From: a virus
Direction: 5' to 3' (one strand)
DNA length: 21,445 nt
Virus record (IMG/VR): IMGVR_UViG_3300042475_000993
Span: 1 to 21,445 of that record
The notes below the pieces were generated by a model. That model searched no databases. It saw nothing but the letters and a program-made list of their open reading frames with translations, and had not been told where the DNA came from. Shown here piece after piece: positions 1-8,138 of this stretch (the first letter of the stretch is position 1; each line of letters opens with the position of its first letter). Position numbers and translations under genes: made by a program.

Positions 1-611
1 CCGCCGTGCCTATCGTATTTGAGCGTTCAGACGATAACGTGACGTGGGTCACGATCCAATCTGAGACGCCAACCGCGACCGCAGGCCAGTGGACTTGGTA
101 CGATCTGGAAAGCAGCGTGGCGTCTCGCTACTTCCGCATCCGCGCGACGTCAGGCACGCTCGGCTTCAGCCAAATCTATCTGGCAAACACGCCGACCGAA
201 ATTCCGTTGGCGCGCATGAACCGCGACGACTACACGAATTTGCCAAATAAGGCGTTTCAGTCGAACCGCCCGCTGCAATTTTGGTTCGATCGTCAGGTCA
301 ACAACCCAATTATGCACATGTGGCCGGTGCCAAACTTGGCTGCGACCGTCTGCCAGATCGTCGTGTGGCGTCAGCGCTACATTATGGACGTCGGCACCAT
401 GACGCAGGACGTTGAAGTGCCTCAGCGCTGGCTTGAGGCTATCGTTTCGGGTCTGGCGGCCAAAATGGCGCTTGAATTGGTCGAAGTTGACGTCAATTTA
501 ATCCCGATTTTGGACCAAAAGGCGGCGATTTCACTGAATATCGCGCAAATGGAAGAGCGCGACAACAGTCCGATGATGATCGCCCCCAATATTTCACCGT
601 ACACGAGGTAA
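1..611 (+). CDS. Phage virion structural protein, connector/adaptor-like (5'-truncated)
   Basis: The reading frame is open to the left edge, so this is the 3' part of a longer gene; the GTG at 6 is just a codon in frame, not a convincing start. The visible ~201 residues begin with a beta-rich stretch (DDNVTWVTI, then YFRIRATSG) that recalls discoidin/F5-8-type domains. The pattern IPLARMNRDDYTNLPNK, RPLQFWFDRQ and WPVPN follows, then a helical C-terminus starting at VPQRWLEAIVSGLAAKMALEL. Beta core followed by helices is the general layout of phage head-tail connector/adaptor proteins, and I have the impression that this WFDRQ...WPVP family is common in podovirus structural clusters. The exact role (connector, head completion or stopper) is inferred. 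The next gene starts 4 bp after its stop, so the two are probably co-transcribed. Confidence 0.85.
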   Translation, partial: AVPIVFERSDDNVTWVTIQSETPTATAGQWTWYDLESSVASRYFRIRATSGTLGFSQIYLANTPTEIPLARMNRDDYTNLPNKAFQSNRPLQFWFDRQVNNPIMHMWPVPNLAATVCQIVVWRQRYIMDVGTMTQDVEVPQRWLEAIVSGLAAKMALELVEVDVNLIPILDQKAAISLNIAQMEERDNSPMMIAPNISPYTR

Positions 612-615
612 AATC

Positions 616-849
616 ATGGCTGTTGAGGGCTACATCAACACCATCGGGCGAAATCACCTTGGCATCGGCATTTGTGACCGCTGCAAGCGTAAATTTCCCA
701 TTGATGACCTATACAGCGACCGGAATATCCCGACGCTGAAGGTCTGCATCGACGACGTGGACGATTACGACCCGTGGCGCGAGCCTGCGCGGCAGCCAGA
801 GGACATCACACTGCGCTTTCCGCGCCCAGACGTGGCACTGGACGGCTGA
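616..849 (+). CDS. Small CxxC (zinc-ribbon-like) phage protein, copy 1
   Basis: This is a 77-aa protein of unknown function. C20-x2-C23 and C44 could ligate a metal together with a nearby acidic residue, giving a minimal or degenerate zinc ribbon. The second half is acidic, then has the signature YDPWREPARQPEDITLRFPRPDV. A GAGG ribosome-binding site lies about 7 bp before the ATG. Its stop codon overlaps the next start by one base (TGATG), and the next gene is a clear paralogue: the C-x2-C-x20-C spacing is identical, as are the NxP.L.VC, YDP.R.PARQP and RPDV positions. Its place between a structural gene and the large fiber suggests a virion or assembly role, but that is context only; nothing catalytic is visible. 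Confidence 0.85.
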   Translation: MAVEGYINTIGRNHLGIGICDRCKRKFPIDDLYSDRNIPTLKVCIDDVDDYDPWREPARQPEDITLRFPRPDVALDG

Positions 850-1169
850 TGCCCCGTTATCTCAACACACGCGGCAATACGACGCTGGCAATCGGCATAT
901 GCGGACGTTGCTCCATCAAGATGCCGCTGGGCGACTTGCTGCCCGACCCGAACTATCCGGGCTTGCTGGTCTGCGAACGTGATCGCGACCAATATGACCC
1001 GTATCGTCTTCCCGCTCGCCAGCCGGACAATATTCTGCTACCATTCTTGCGTCCAGATGTACCCCTCGCTACAAATCCGGCGGGCGTCATCGCACAGAAC
1101 AGCGAGCAGTTCCTCATAACTGAGGACAGTGATGATTATCTAATCTTTTTCGAGGATGACGAGTTTTGA
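849..1169 (+). CDS. Small CxxC (zinc-ribbon-like) phage protein, copy 2 with acidic tail
   Basis: This is a 106-aa protein. The frame is open further upstream to 774, but the ATG at 849 overlaps the previous stop (TGATG) and aligns with the start of the preceding paralogue, so I chose it. Residues 1-72 match copy 1: C18-x2-C21, C42, YDPYRLPARQPDNILLPF and RPDV. The remaining ~34 residues are an extension missing from copy 1. They include an Asp/Glu-rich alternating stretch near the end (FLITEDSDDYLIFFEDDEF) that could form an acidic beta strand or hairpin. The function is unknown. The pair looks like a tandem duplication followed by gain of a C-terminal tail. The fiber gene's TTG start lies inside its stop region (TTGA), which indicates translational coupling. 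Confidence 0.85.
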   Translation: MPRYLNTRGNTTLAIGICGRCSIKMPLGDLLPDPNYPGLLVCERDRDQYDPYRLPARQPDNILLPFLRPDVPLATNPAGVIAQNSEQFLITEDSDDYLIFFEDDEF

Positions 1170-4100
1170 GCAACGTCCCTACAAATCTCATCCCCACCCG
1201 CATCACCGGCCTCCCTGAGTATCTGGGGTCGAGCACACTCGGCTACATGCCGTACATCATCGACGGTCGCACGTATAAGGTTCAGTTCGCGAACATCGCC
1301 GCCGTTGGTGCGGTGCCGTCAACGCGTGAAATCAACACAGGCAGCGGTCTGGGTGGCGGCGGAGACCTGTCTGCCAACCGCACGCTCTTCATCTTGCCGG
1401 GCGGCGTTGACGACAGCCGCCTGAGCGTCACGGGCGTCATGGCGGGCACTTACGGTGCAGCCGACAGCGTGCCAGTACTCACAGTCAACGCGCAGGGCCG
1501 CGTCACGGGTGCGACCTCGGCACCTATCGTGCTTGCAAATTACGTCCCCACCAGCCGCACAATCACGGCTGGCGCGGGGTTAACGGGCGGCGGAGATCTT
1601 TCCGCCAACCGTTCCTTCGCTGTAATCTTTTCATCTACAACGCCTGAGCCTCTCGGTCCCGGATCACCCGGTGTCTCGACTGTTGCCGCGCGTGGAGATC
1701 ACGTCCACCCTGCGGTGGACTTGAGCGACACCACGGAAACGCAAGGCGTGCTCCCCTTGTCCCGTGGCGGCACCGGCAACAGTCTGTCTCCTGTTGCTGG
1801 TGCCATCGCATATTCTAGCAACGACAAGCTGTATCTGACCACTGCCGGAAGCATTGGGCAGGTTCTGCGCTCTGGCGGCCCCGGCGGCGTGCCCTTCTGG
1901 ACTGAGGTAGGCGCAGGCACCGTAATCAGCGTTGCCGTCGCGACCGCGAATGGTTTTGCGGGCACCGTTGCCAGCCCGACCCTGTCACCGATTATCACGC
2001 TTTCGACGACCGTGAGCGGCTTGCTTAAAGGCAACGGCACAGAGCTGTCTGCGGCCACCGCAGGCATTGATTACGTTGCGCCGGGCGCATACACCGCCAG
2101 CGGCCTGACATTGGCCTCTGCGCGGCTTCTGGGCCGCACTACGGCATCAGTCGGCGCGGCGCAGGAAATCAGCGTCGGCACAGGCCTTACGCTCTCTACC
2201 GGCTCTCTGGTCAACGCTGCGCCCGATCAGGTGGTCTCGCTGACGGCAGGCACCGCAATTTCGATTACTGGCACATATCCGTCGTTCACGGTCACCAACA
2301 CCGCGCCCGATCAGGTTGTGTCGCTGACAGGCGCGGGCACGACGACCGTTACCGGCACGTATCCATCGTTCACAATCACATCGAACGACAGCACATCGGG
2401 CACCGTGACCAGCGTCAATGCCAGCGGCGGCACAACGGGCATGTCGTTCACTGGCGGCCCAGTCACGTCGGCGGGCACCCTGACCCTCAACGGCACGCTT
2501 GCCGTGTCGAACGGCGGCACTGGCGCGACAGACGCCGTGGCTGCTCTCACGAACTTAGGCGCGTATCCCGCAAGCAACCCTGCCGGATACACGTCGAACG
2601 TAGGTACGGTGACGTCAGTCTCAGGCACCGGCACCGTCAGCGGCCTGAGCCTGAGCGGCACAGTGACGTCCGCAGGTTCGCTGACACTCGGCGGCACGCT
2701 CGTTGTCACGCCATCCGACTTCGCGTCGCAGACGGCCAACACGGTCCTTGCGGCACCGAACGGCTCGGCGGGCGTCCCGACGTTCCGCGCCATCGTTGCG
2801 GCGGACATCCCGACGCTCAACCAGAATACGACCGGAGTGGCCGCAAACGTCACGGGGATTGTCGCTGTAGCCAATGGCGGCACAGGCGCGAGTGTGGCCT
2901 CCACGGCGCGCACGAACCTCGGCGCGGCGGCCTCTGGTGCGAACACCGACATCACGTCGATTGCGCTCACCACAGGCACGATCAGCACGTCGCCAGTTAA
3001 CGGCACGGACATCGTCAACAAGGCGTATGCCGACAGCATCGCGTCGGGCATCAACTTCCACCAGTCCGTGCGCTTGGCGACGGCTGCGGCACTGCCTGCC
3101 AACACCTACAACAACGGCACGGGCGGCGTCGGCGCGACGCTCACGGCCAATGCCAACGGCGCACTTTCGGTCGATGGCGTGGCTGTGGCGGTGGGTAACC
3201 GCATCTTGGTCAAGAACGAGGTGGCGGGGGCCAACAACGGCGTCTACGTTGTCACGGATACCGGCAGCAGCGGCGGCCCCGGCCCCGGTCCGGGTGGCAG
3301 CAACCCATACATCCTGACACGCGCAACGGACTTCGACAGCGCAGGCACTGGTGTTGACCAGATTGACGCGGGCGACTTCTTCCTCGTCACGGCGGGATCG
3401 ACGCTGGCAAACACGTCGTGGGTGCAGCAGACGCCGCTGCCAATCACTGTCGGCACGACGGCGATTGTCTTCTCGCAGTTCGCCGCGCCGGTCCTGTACT
3501 CGGCGGGCACTGGCCTGTCGCTGACCGGTACGGTCTTCAGCATCACGAATACGGGTGTAAGCGCATCGACCTACGGCAGCGCGTCGTCCGTCCCTGTCAT
3601 CGCAGTCAACGCGCAGGGTCAAGTCACGTCTGCATCCAGCTCGTCGATAGCCATAGCGGCCTCGCAAATCACGTCTGGCGCACTTGCCATCGCCAATGGC
3701 GGTACAGGTGCCACGGACGCGTCTGGCGCGCTGTCGAACCTCGGAGCGTATCCTGCGAGCAACCCTGCGGGCTACACGTCCAACACCGGCACCGTCACCA
3801 GCGTCAACCTGACTGCGGGCACAGGCGTCAGCGTCTCTGGCGGCCCTATCACGGCCTCTGGCTCCATCACCGTCACCAACACCGCTCCCGATCAGGTCGT
3901 CAGTCTGACAGGGTCCGGCGCTACGACCGTGACCGGCACATACCCGAACTTCACTATCTCCTCGCCCACGGCGGGGGCAGGCACCGTGACGAGTATCGAC
4001 GTCAGCGGGGGCACCACCGGCCTGACGACATCAGGCGGTCCAGTTACGAGCAGCGGCACAATCACGCTCGCAGGCACGCTGAACGTCGCCAACGGCGGCA

Positions 4101-6964
4101 CAGGAGCCACGACACTGTCTTCGGGCTACGTCCTCAAGGGTAACGGCACGTCGGCTGTCAGTGCGTCGGTTATATACGATACTGGCACGAACGTCGGTGT
4201 GGGAACGACGTCGCCTAACTCAAAGTTTGACGTTCGGGGCACAATCAACGCTTCTGATGGAACCAACGGCAACGTCCGTGCGTATGTTGATGCAACTTCG
4301 GCGTATCTCCAAAGCCTAAACCAAGCCGCCAACGCGTACCAACCACTGCTAATCATGGGTTCAACCGTAGCGTTTGCGAATAACGGCACGACAAGAATGA
4401 CCCTCGATACCTTTGGTACTTTGGGGCTTGGCACGACTACGGGGGGCGGAAAGCTCAACGTCAAGGAAGGCTCTACTAACTTTGAAGTTAACACCAGCGG
4501 CGTCAGCGCGGACCTCCTCGCTTACGACCGTGGGGCGAGTGCATATAAGCAGCTAAAGTTCAGAGGTAGTTTTTTCACTTTTGATCCGGGCGATGTTGAG
4601 AAAATCCGCATCGACACCGTTGGCAATCTTGGCGTCAACACAACCACGCCAAGCGAAAAAATAGAAGCCTTTGGGGCAGATGCTTCAATCATCGTCCACT
4701 ACAGCGGACAATCTCGTGGGGGTATATCCGCCCTTTCTGGGGCGCGCATTGCGCTCACCACTACCACAAGCGGTGATGACTTAGTATTCGGCTACGCTGG
4801 CTCACCAATTACCTCTGCCGGTTTTGTACCCCGCATGACGATTGATAACGGTACAGGCAGTATTACCGCAGGTGTCGATTTCCGTGCGCCGATCTTCTAC
4901 GATAGCAATAACACTGCATATTACGTTGACCCTGCCAGTGGCTCCAACCTAGTAGGGCAAGTCCAGATTAACGGCGGCACTACGATGTCGGGTGGCTGGA
5001 ACAGGGCGTTATATCTTGCATCCCAATACCCCGTTATTGTGATGAACTCAGGAAGCGTCAAGTATTCAGGCATTGGCGTCGATTACACCGAAGCTCAGAG
5101 CGGCATGGTGTTTTGGGTTAACGGCAACAGCGCCGACATAACCAACGGCTCTGCGACAGCAGCGTTGCGGATAAACACCGGAAACTTCGTCGTAGCCAAT
5201 GACGTTCGTGCGACTATCTTTTACGACAGCAACAACAGCGCGTTCTTCGTAGACCCTAGCAGCACGTCGGTTTTGAACGTCATGCGGGCGAATAGGGTTC
5301 AGTTTTCTAGCGGTGTTAACGCCGTTACGCTGGACAATGGTAGCTACCAAATACTTTACGATCCAGCGGGAAATGCCGCCCTTTACCTCGGCGGCGCAGA
5401 CCCAGCCAACTACTACGACAACACCACACACTGGTTCCGAACCCGTGGTGGTAGCAATATGGCGGTCATGAATATCAACGGTATTCAGGCTCCCATCTTC
5501 TACGATATTAGCAACACGGGGTATTACGGCGACTTTGCCGGTACCTCTAACATTTTTAACCTCACCATTAGCGGCGGGGGTAACAAGTACCTTCAAATCC
5601 AATCGACCGATAGCGGTGAGGCTATGGTGCGCTATCTCGGCGCTACTGGTCCCTCTTGGTATGTGGGTAAGCGGACGACATCGCAACTTGTCGATACCGC
5701 GTCCTTCCATTTTTACTCTGAGAGCGCCGGAGCTACGGTTGCCGGTATTGATGTATCCGGTAATATGCTTGCTTCCGGCTCAATGCGCGCACCTATCTTC
5801 TACGACAGCGCAAACACCGGATATTACGTCGATCCGGCGAGCACTTCTCGCCTTGGAAATATCCAAATGGGTAACGTCCTCAACCTGAATGGTTGGCAGG
5901 AAAGTGTCGCAACGACATCGTTCAGGGGTATCGAGTTCCACGACCCCGGAAACCGTGACTACTACATCGGCAAACCCGCTGGTGCTTGGACGCAACCTTT
6001 AGCCGTCACCTTCTATACCGGCATCCATTATCGTGCCAGCCAAGACTATGGTGGTAGTAAGTTCTACAACGCCAATAACGGCTCAATGCTTTTTAGTATT
6101 GGTGATGGTGACGGCAGCGTCCGAGTAACTAACGATATACGTTCACCGCTTTACTACGACAGCAACGACACCGGATATTACCTCGACCTCAACAGTACGA
6201 GCGAGGCCGCTATGCGGATACGTGGCGGCACGTTAATTGGCCCTAATACGAGTTATGGGGCGTATCTGCGTATAGGGGCGAGCGGTTGGACTGGCGACCA
6301 TTCTTCAGTCTTTGCAACGAACGGCAACCTGCACCTCGACGCGCAGCCGGGTTTTGACCTCTACCTCAACTGGTACAACGCCCGCCCAGTTTGGAGCGAA
6401 GGTGGCGCGTATTTCCCGATTTATTACGACCGGAACAACACCGCATATTACCTCGATCCGGCAAGCACTTCAGCGTTATCTACTGTTACGTTTGGGTCAT
6501 CCCCCAATGGCGGAGGCGGCGGAGGTCGGATTACCCCGTCTACTGGTTCTCCCTATTCTATCAGACAAGAGTTCGGCTCTGACAACACCGGCTGGCGGTA
6601 TGGTATCGCTAAGAACGTCAGCGGCACAGTTACCATTATGTTCTACGTTCAGGACAACGGTGACTGCGTTGCAACCGGCAACGTCACGGCTTATTCCGAC
6701 GTCCGCCTCAAAGCCAACATTGAGACAATCCCAAGCGCATTGGACAAACTCGACCAGATACGCGGCGTTACATACACTCGCACGGACATGGACGACAAAG
6801 AGCGCCGGTACGCTGGTGTCATCGCGCAGGAGATCGAAGCGGTTCTGCCAGAGGCAGTTGGCGGTGATGAAGACATCAAGACCGTCGATTACAACGCGAC
6901 TATCGCGTTGCTAATTCAGGCTGTAAAAGAACTGCGCGATGAGGTAGAAGCACTAAGGAAATAG
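1166..6964 (+). CDS. Giant modular tail fiber with C-terminal S74 intramolecular chaperone
   Basis: This 1932-aa protein is a probable receptor-binding tail fiber. The start is TTG at 1166, overlapping the upstream TGA; AGGA at 1153-1156 is a plausible RBS. Residues 1-50 (NLIPTRITGLPEYLGS, then GRTYKVQFANIA) look like a virion-anchoring head. Residues 200-980 carry GGTG fiber repeats near 200, 449, 570, 844 and 976, interrupted at about 605-775 by a module containing VNKAYADSI and RILVKNEVAGANNGVYV, with a GPGPGPGG loop near 705. Residues 1000-1240 hold GVGTTSP-type repeats. From 1240 to 1770 there are six FYDSNNTAYYVDPAS-like repeats. The last 89 residues are an S74 (endosialidase-type) chaperone: SDVRLKAN with candidate catalytic Ser1844 and the following Lys, then GVIAQEIEAVLPEAV and a C-terminal coiled coil. 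In this family the chaperone trimerises the shaft and is then self-cleaved just before that Ser. Confidence 0.96.
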   Translation: MSNVPTNLIPTRITGLPEYLGSSTLGYMPYIIDGRTYKVQFANIAAVGAVPSTREINTGSGLGGGGDLSANRTLFILPGGVDDSRLSVTGVMAGTYGAADSVPVLTVNAQGRVTGATSAPIVLANYVPTSRTITAGAGLTGGGDLSANRSFAVIFSSTTPEPLGPGSPGVSTVAARGDHVHPAVDLSDTTETQGVLPLSRGGTGNSLSPVAGAIAYSSNDKLYLTTAGSIGQVLRSGGPGGVPFWTEVGAGTVISVAVATANGFAGTVASPTLSPIITLSTTVSGLLKGNGTELSAATAGIDYVAPGAYTASGLTLASARLLGRTTASVGAAQEISVGTGLTLSTGSLVNAAPDQVVSLTAGTAISITGTYPSFTVTNTAPDQVVSLTGAGTTTVTGTYPSFTITSNDSTSGTVTSVNASGGTTGMSFTGGPVTSAGTLTLNGTLAVSNGGTGATDAVAALTNLGAYPASNPAGYTSNVGTVTSVSGTGTVSGLSLSGTVTSAGSLTLGGTLVVTPSDFASQTANTVLAAPNGSAGVPTFRAIVAADIPTLNQNTTGVAANVTGIVAVANGGTGASVASTARTNLGAAASGANTDITSIALTTGTISTSPVNGTDIVNKAYADSIASGINFHQSVRLATAAALPANTYNNGTGGVGATLTANANGALSVDGVAVAVGNRILVKNEVAGANNGVYVVTDTGSSGGPGPGPGGSNPYILTRATDFDSAGTGVDQIDAGDFFLVTAGSTLANTSWVQQTPLPITVGTTAIVFSQFAAPVLYSAGTGLSLTGTVFSITNTGVSASTYGSASSVPVIAVNAQGQVTSASSSSIAIAASQITSGALAIANGGTGATDASGALSNLGAYPASNPAGYTSNTGTVTSVNLTAGTGVSVSGGPITASGSITVTNTAPDQVVSLTGSGATTVTGTYPNFTISSPTAGAGTVTSIDVSGGTTGLTTSGGPVTSSGTITLAGTLNVANGGTGATTLSSGYVLKGNGTSAVSASVIYDTGTNVGVGTTSPNSKFDVRGTINASDGTNGNVRAYVDATSAYLQSLNQAANAYQPLLIMGSTVAFANNGTTRMTLDTFGTLGLGTTTGGGKLNVKEGSTNFEVNTSGVSADLLAYDRGASAYKQLKFRGSFFTFDPGDVEKIRIDTVGNLGVNTTTPSEKIEAFGADASIIVHYSGQSRGGISALSGARIALTTTTSGDDLVFGYAGSPITSAGFVPRMTIDNGTGSITAGVDFRAPIFYDSNNTAYYVDPASGSNLVGQVQINGGTTMSGGWNRALYLASQYPVIVMNSGSVKYSGIGVDYTEAQSGMVFWVNGNSADITNGSATAALRINTGNFVVANDVRATIFYDSNNSAFFVDPSSTSVLNVMRANRVQFSSGVNAVTLDNGSYQILYDPAGNAALYLGGADPANYYDNTTHWFRTRGGSNMAVMNINGIQAPIFYDISNTGYYGDFAGTSNIFNLTISGGGNKYLQIQSTDSGEAMVRYLGATGPSWYVGKRTTSQLVDTASFHFYSESAGATVAGIDVSGNMLASGSMRAPIFYDSANTGYYVDPASTSRLGNIQMGNVLNLNGWQESVATTSFRGIEFHDPGNRDYYIGKPAGAWTQPLAVTFYTGIHYRASQDYGGSKFYNANNGSMLFSIGDGDGSVRVTNDIRSPLYYDSNDTGYYLDLNSTSEAAMRIRGGTLIGPNTSYGAYLRIGASGWTGDHSSVFATNGNLHLDAQPGFDLYLNWYNARPVWSEGGAYFPIYYDRNNTAYYLDPASTSALSTVTFGSSPNGGGGGGRITPSTGSPYSIRQEFGSDNTGWRYGIAKNVSGTVTIMFYVQDNGDCVATGNVTAYSDVRLKANIETIPSALDKLDQIRGVTYTRTDMDDKERRYAGVIAQEIEAVLPEAVGGDEDIKTVDYNATIALLIQAVKELRDEVEALRK
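1763..4108 (+). repeat. GGTG tail-fiber repeats in fiber 1
   Basis: Five dispersed copies of a (V/I)-x-(N/R)-G-G-T-G-(A/N) motif fall at residues 200, 449, 570, 844 and 976. Several continue into a conserved block (ALTNLGAYPASNPAGYTS, then GTVTSV). They match the phage tail-fiber repeat type that marks shaft turns in side-tail fibers. The DNA is also conserved (AACGGCGGCACAGGCGC-like), and fiber 2 at 13064-16258 carries the same motif. Confidence 0.8.
4886..6475 (+). repeat. Six YDxxNTxYYxDPxxxS repeats in fiber 1
   Basis: Aromatic motifs of the type (A/F)PI(F/Y)YDSNNT(A/G)YY(V/L)DPAST begin near residues 1244, 1352, 1445, 1545, 1663 and 1753, about 90-120 residues apart. Each closes or opens a variable segment of roughly 80-100 residues. 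The third copy is the most degenerate (YYGDFAGTS). The motif also occurs in fibers of other phages and probably marks repeated structural boundaries between domains. Confidence 0.8.
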
Positions 6965-6975
6965 GAGTTAATAAT

Positions 6976-7347
6976 ATGGCACTTACGTACACATGGGCGG
7001 TAACCTCGCTCAAGAAGACCACAGACGGCAGCGTAGATAACTTCGTTGTCCAATCCACATGGACCTGCACCGGCACGGACGAAGACGGCGACAGCGGCAC
7101 CTTCAATGGCGCGACGCCATTCCCGTTGGACAGCCTCGACCCGGCTACGTTCATTCCCTATGAGGACTTGACGGAAGCCGATGTTCTTGGTTGGATACAA
7201 GCCGTTGTTGTTGGTTCTTACAAGGATCACGTTGACGCACAGATCAACAAGCAAATTGCGCTGGTTAAAGACCCCGTCGTGAACGTCCCTGAAGGGGATT
7301 TCCCATGGGAAGAACCAACCCCGACACCAACACCACCCGCTAGTTAA
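6976..7347 (+). CDS. Conserved small phage protein (DUF7936-like), Pro-rich tail
   Basis: This 123-aa protein of unknown function begins with a beta-rich segment (MALTYTWAVTSLKKT, then FVVQSTWTCTGTDEDGD). The signature DPATFIPYEDLTEADVLGWIQAVVVG follows, then a helix with KDHVDAQINKQI. I recognise this as a small protein family widespread in marine and freshwater phages, which I believe is catalogued as DUF7936; the family number is from memory. The tail is proline/threonine-rich (TPTPTPP), suggesting a flexible end. AGGAG at 6963-6967 lies 8 bp before the ATG. It follows the giant fiber by 11 bp and may be a fiber accessory or chaperone, but only position supports that. Confidence 0.88.
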   Translation: MALTYTWAVTSLKKTTDGSVDNFVVQSTWTCTGTDEDGDSGTFNGATPFPLDSLDPATFIPYEDLTEADVLGWIQAVVVGSYKDHVDAQINKQIALVKDPVVNVPEGDFPWEEPTPTPTPPAS

Positions 7348-7364
7348 ATCAAAGGAGACAGACT

Positions 7365-7562
7365 ATGAATAAAGAACTAGACCACCTCGACGTAGACAAT
7401 CAGGCTGCGCCACAGGAGCCAGTTGTAAAGTTGGAACTGGCCGTCAACGATATAAACCTCATCCTCGCCGCATTGCAGGAGCTGCCACACAAGATAGCCG
7501 ACCCGATGCTGCGCAAAATCATGGAGCAGGCAAACACCCAGCTTGCACCAAACGGCGCGTAA
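7365..7562 (+). CDS. Small conserved phage protein of unknown function
   Basis: This is a 65-aa protein with a strong AAAGGAG RBS (7351-7357) 7 bp before the ATG. The N-terminal ~20 residues are acidic and Gln/Pro-containing. The rest has the pattern LELAVNDINLILAALQELP followed by an amphipathic helix with KIMEQANTQL. This resembles short phage proteins with a conserved NLILAAL.ELP core often found next to fiber genes. The predicted fold is two short helices, with no enzymatic motif. The function is unknown, and the next gene starts 1 bp after the stop. Confidence 0.8.
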   Translation: MNKELDHLDVDNQAAPQEPVVKLELAVNDINLILAALQELPHKIADPMLRKIMEQANTQLAPNGA

Positions 7563-7563
7563 C

Positions 7564-7926
7564 ATGATCGAGGAACTCATCAGCCGCGTGTTCTACGCAC
7601 GCAACGTGGCGCACTTTGAGCACTGGCGCGCCAAGGGTGATGGCAGTTTCGCAAAGCACATGGCTTTGGGCGGCTTCTACGACGACGTGATCGACGCAGT
7701 CGACCGTCTCGTAGAGGCCTACCAAGGCGCGTTCAGTCTCATCGGCAACATACCGGCCCCGAAGGTGTCTGAACGCGACGTGCTGAAGCTCCTAGAGGCC
7801 GACGCTGCGTGGATCGAAGAGCACCACGAGGACATCTGCGAGGGCAACCGCGCAGTGGCCAACTTGGTCGATGGCGTCACAGAAGTGTATCTGACCGCCA
7901 TCTACAAGCTGCGGAACCTGAAATAA
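7564..7926 (+). CDS. DUF5856-like helical phage protein (possibly ferritin/Dps-like)
   Basis: This is a 120-aa protein. The frame is open to 7543, but the ATG at 7564, just after the previous stop, is the natural start. The sequence is nearly all helix, with the segment RNVAHFEHWRAKG, then FAKHMALGGFYDDVIDAVDR, then LVEAYQGAF. That arrangement (H17, H20, H32, paired acids at 40, 41, 44 and 47, then E51) resembles the phage family I know as DUF5856, which looks like a reduced Dps/ferritin-type bundle. Further acids and histidines occur at 85-89 (EEHHE). Metal binding is an inference from these residues; no activity is established. Its stop overlaps the next start (TAATG). Confidence 0.82.
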   Translation: MIEELISRVFYARNVAHFEHWRAKGDGSFAKHMALGGFYDDVIDAVDRLVEAYQGAFSLIGNIPAPKVSERDVLKLLEADAAWIEEHHEDICEGNRAVANLVDGVTEVYLTAIYKLRNLK

Positions 7927-8138
7927 TGGAAATCGACATCAACACCATCATTACCGTTATCGGCTTCATCGGGGGCTTGATAACGGTGTGGGTCAATCTC
8001 AACAGCCGTCTAACGCTGCTTGAGGCACGTCTCGGCTTTGGCGATGAGAAGTTCAATGCCATCGACAAGAAGTTTGACGAGGTGATGATGCACCTGCGTC
8101 GCATTGAGGACAAACTGGACAACAAGGCGGATCGGTGA
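7926..8138 (+). CDS. Single-TM coiled-coil small membrane protein
   Basis: This is a 70-aa protein starting at the ATG of a TAATG overlap; the frame extends upstream to 7809, but that part is a shadow of the previous gene. Residues 6-24 are hydrophobic (TIITVIGFIGGLITVWV), giving one N-terminal transmembrane helix. The rest is a charged heptad-like helix (LNSRLTLLEARLG, then KFDEVMMHLRRIEDKLD) predicted to be a coiled coil. Small TM-plus-coil proteins such as XhlA-type holin partners and inner-membrane spanins are common near phage lysis genes; the layout fits, but the sequence is too generic to assign. It overlaps the next start by one base (TGATG). Confidence 0.82.
   Translation: MEIDINTIITVIGFIGGLITVWVNLNSRLTLLEARLGFGDEKFNAIDKKFDEVMMHLRRIEDKLDNKADR

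Noticed and set aside
2311-3105. 264-aa antisense open frame inside fiber 1
   Set aside because: It lies wholly opposite the GC-rich repeat part of the fiber, is Val/Ala/Pro-rich with no recognisable domain and no RBS-start arrangement; the repeats explain the missing stops.
2621-3667. 348-aa antisense Arg/Asp-rich open frame
   Set aside because: Composition (Arg, Ala, Val, Asp, Cys) is typical of reading GC-rich coding DNA in the wrong frame; it overlaps the well supported fiber.
3418-4143. 241-aa + strand frame in fiber 1
   Set aside because: Arg/His-rich out-of-frame reading of the repeats; no independent evidence.
1166-6964. Diversity-generating retroelement targeting the fiber
   Set aside because: No reverse transcriptase gene or template repeat is present in the window, and the repeats are ordinary fiber modules.
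6965-6975. Terminator after fiber 1
   Set aside because: The gap is 11 bp with an RBS and no inverted repeat or T-run.
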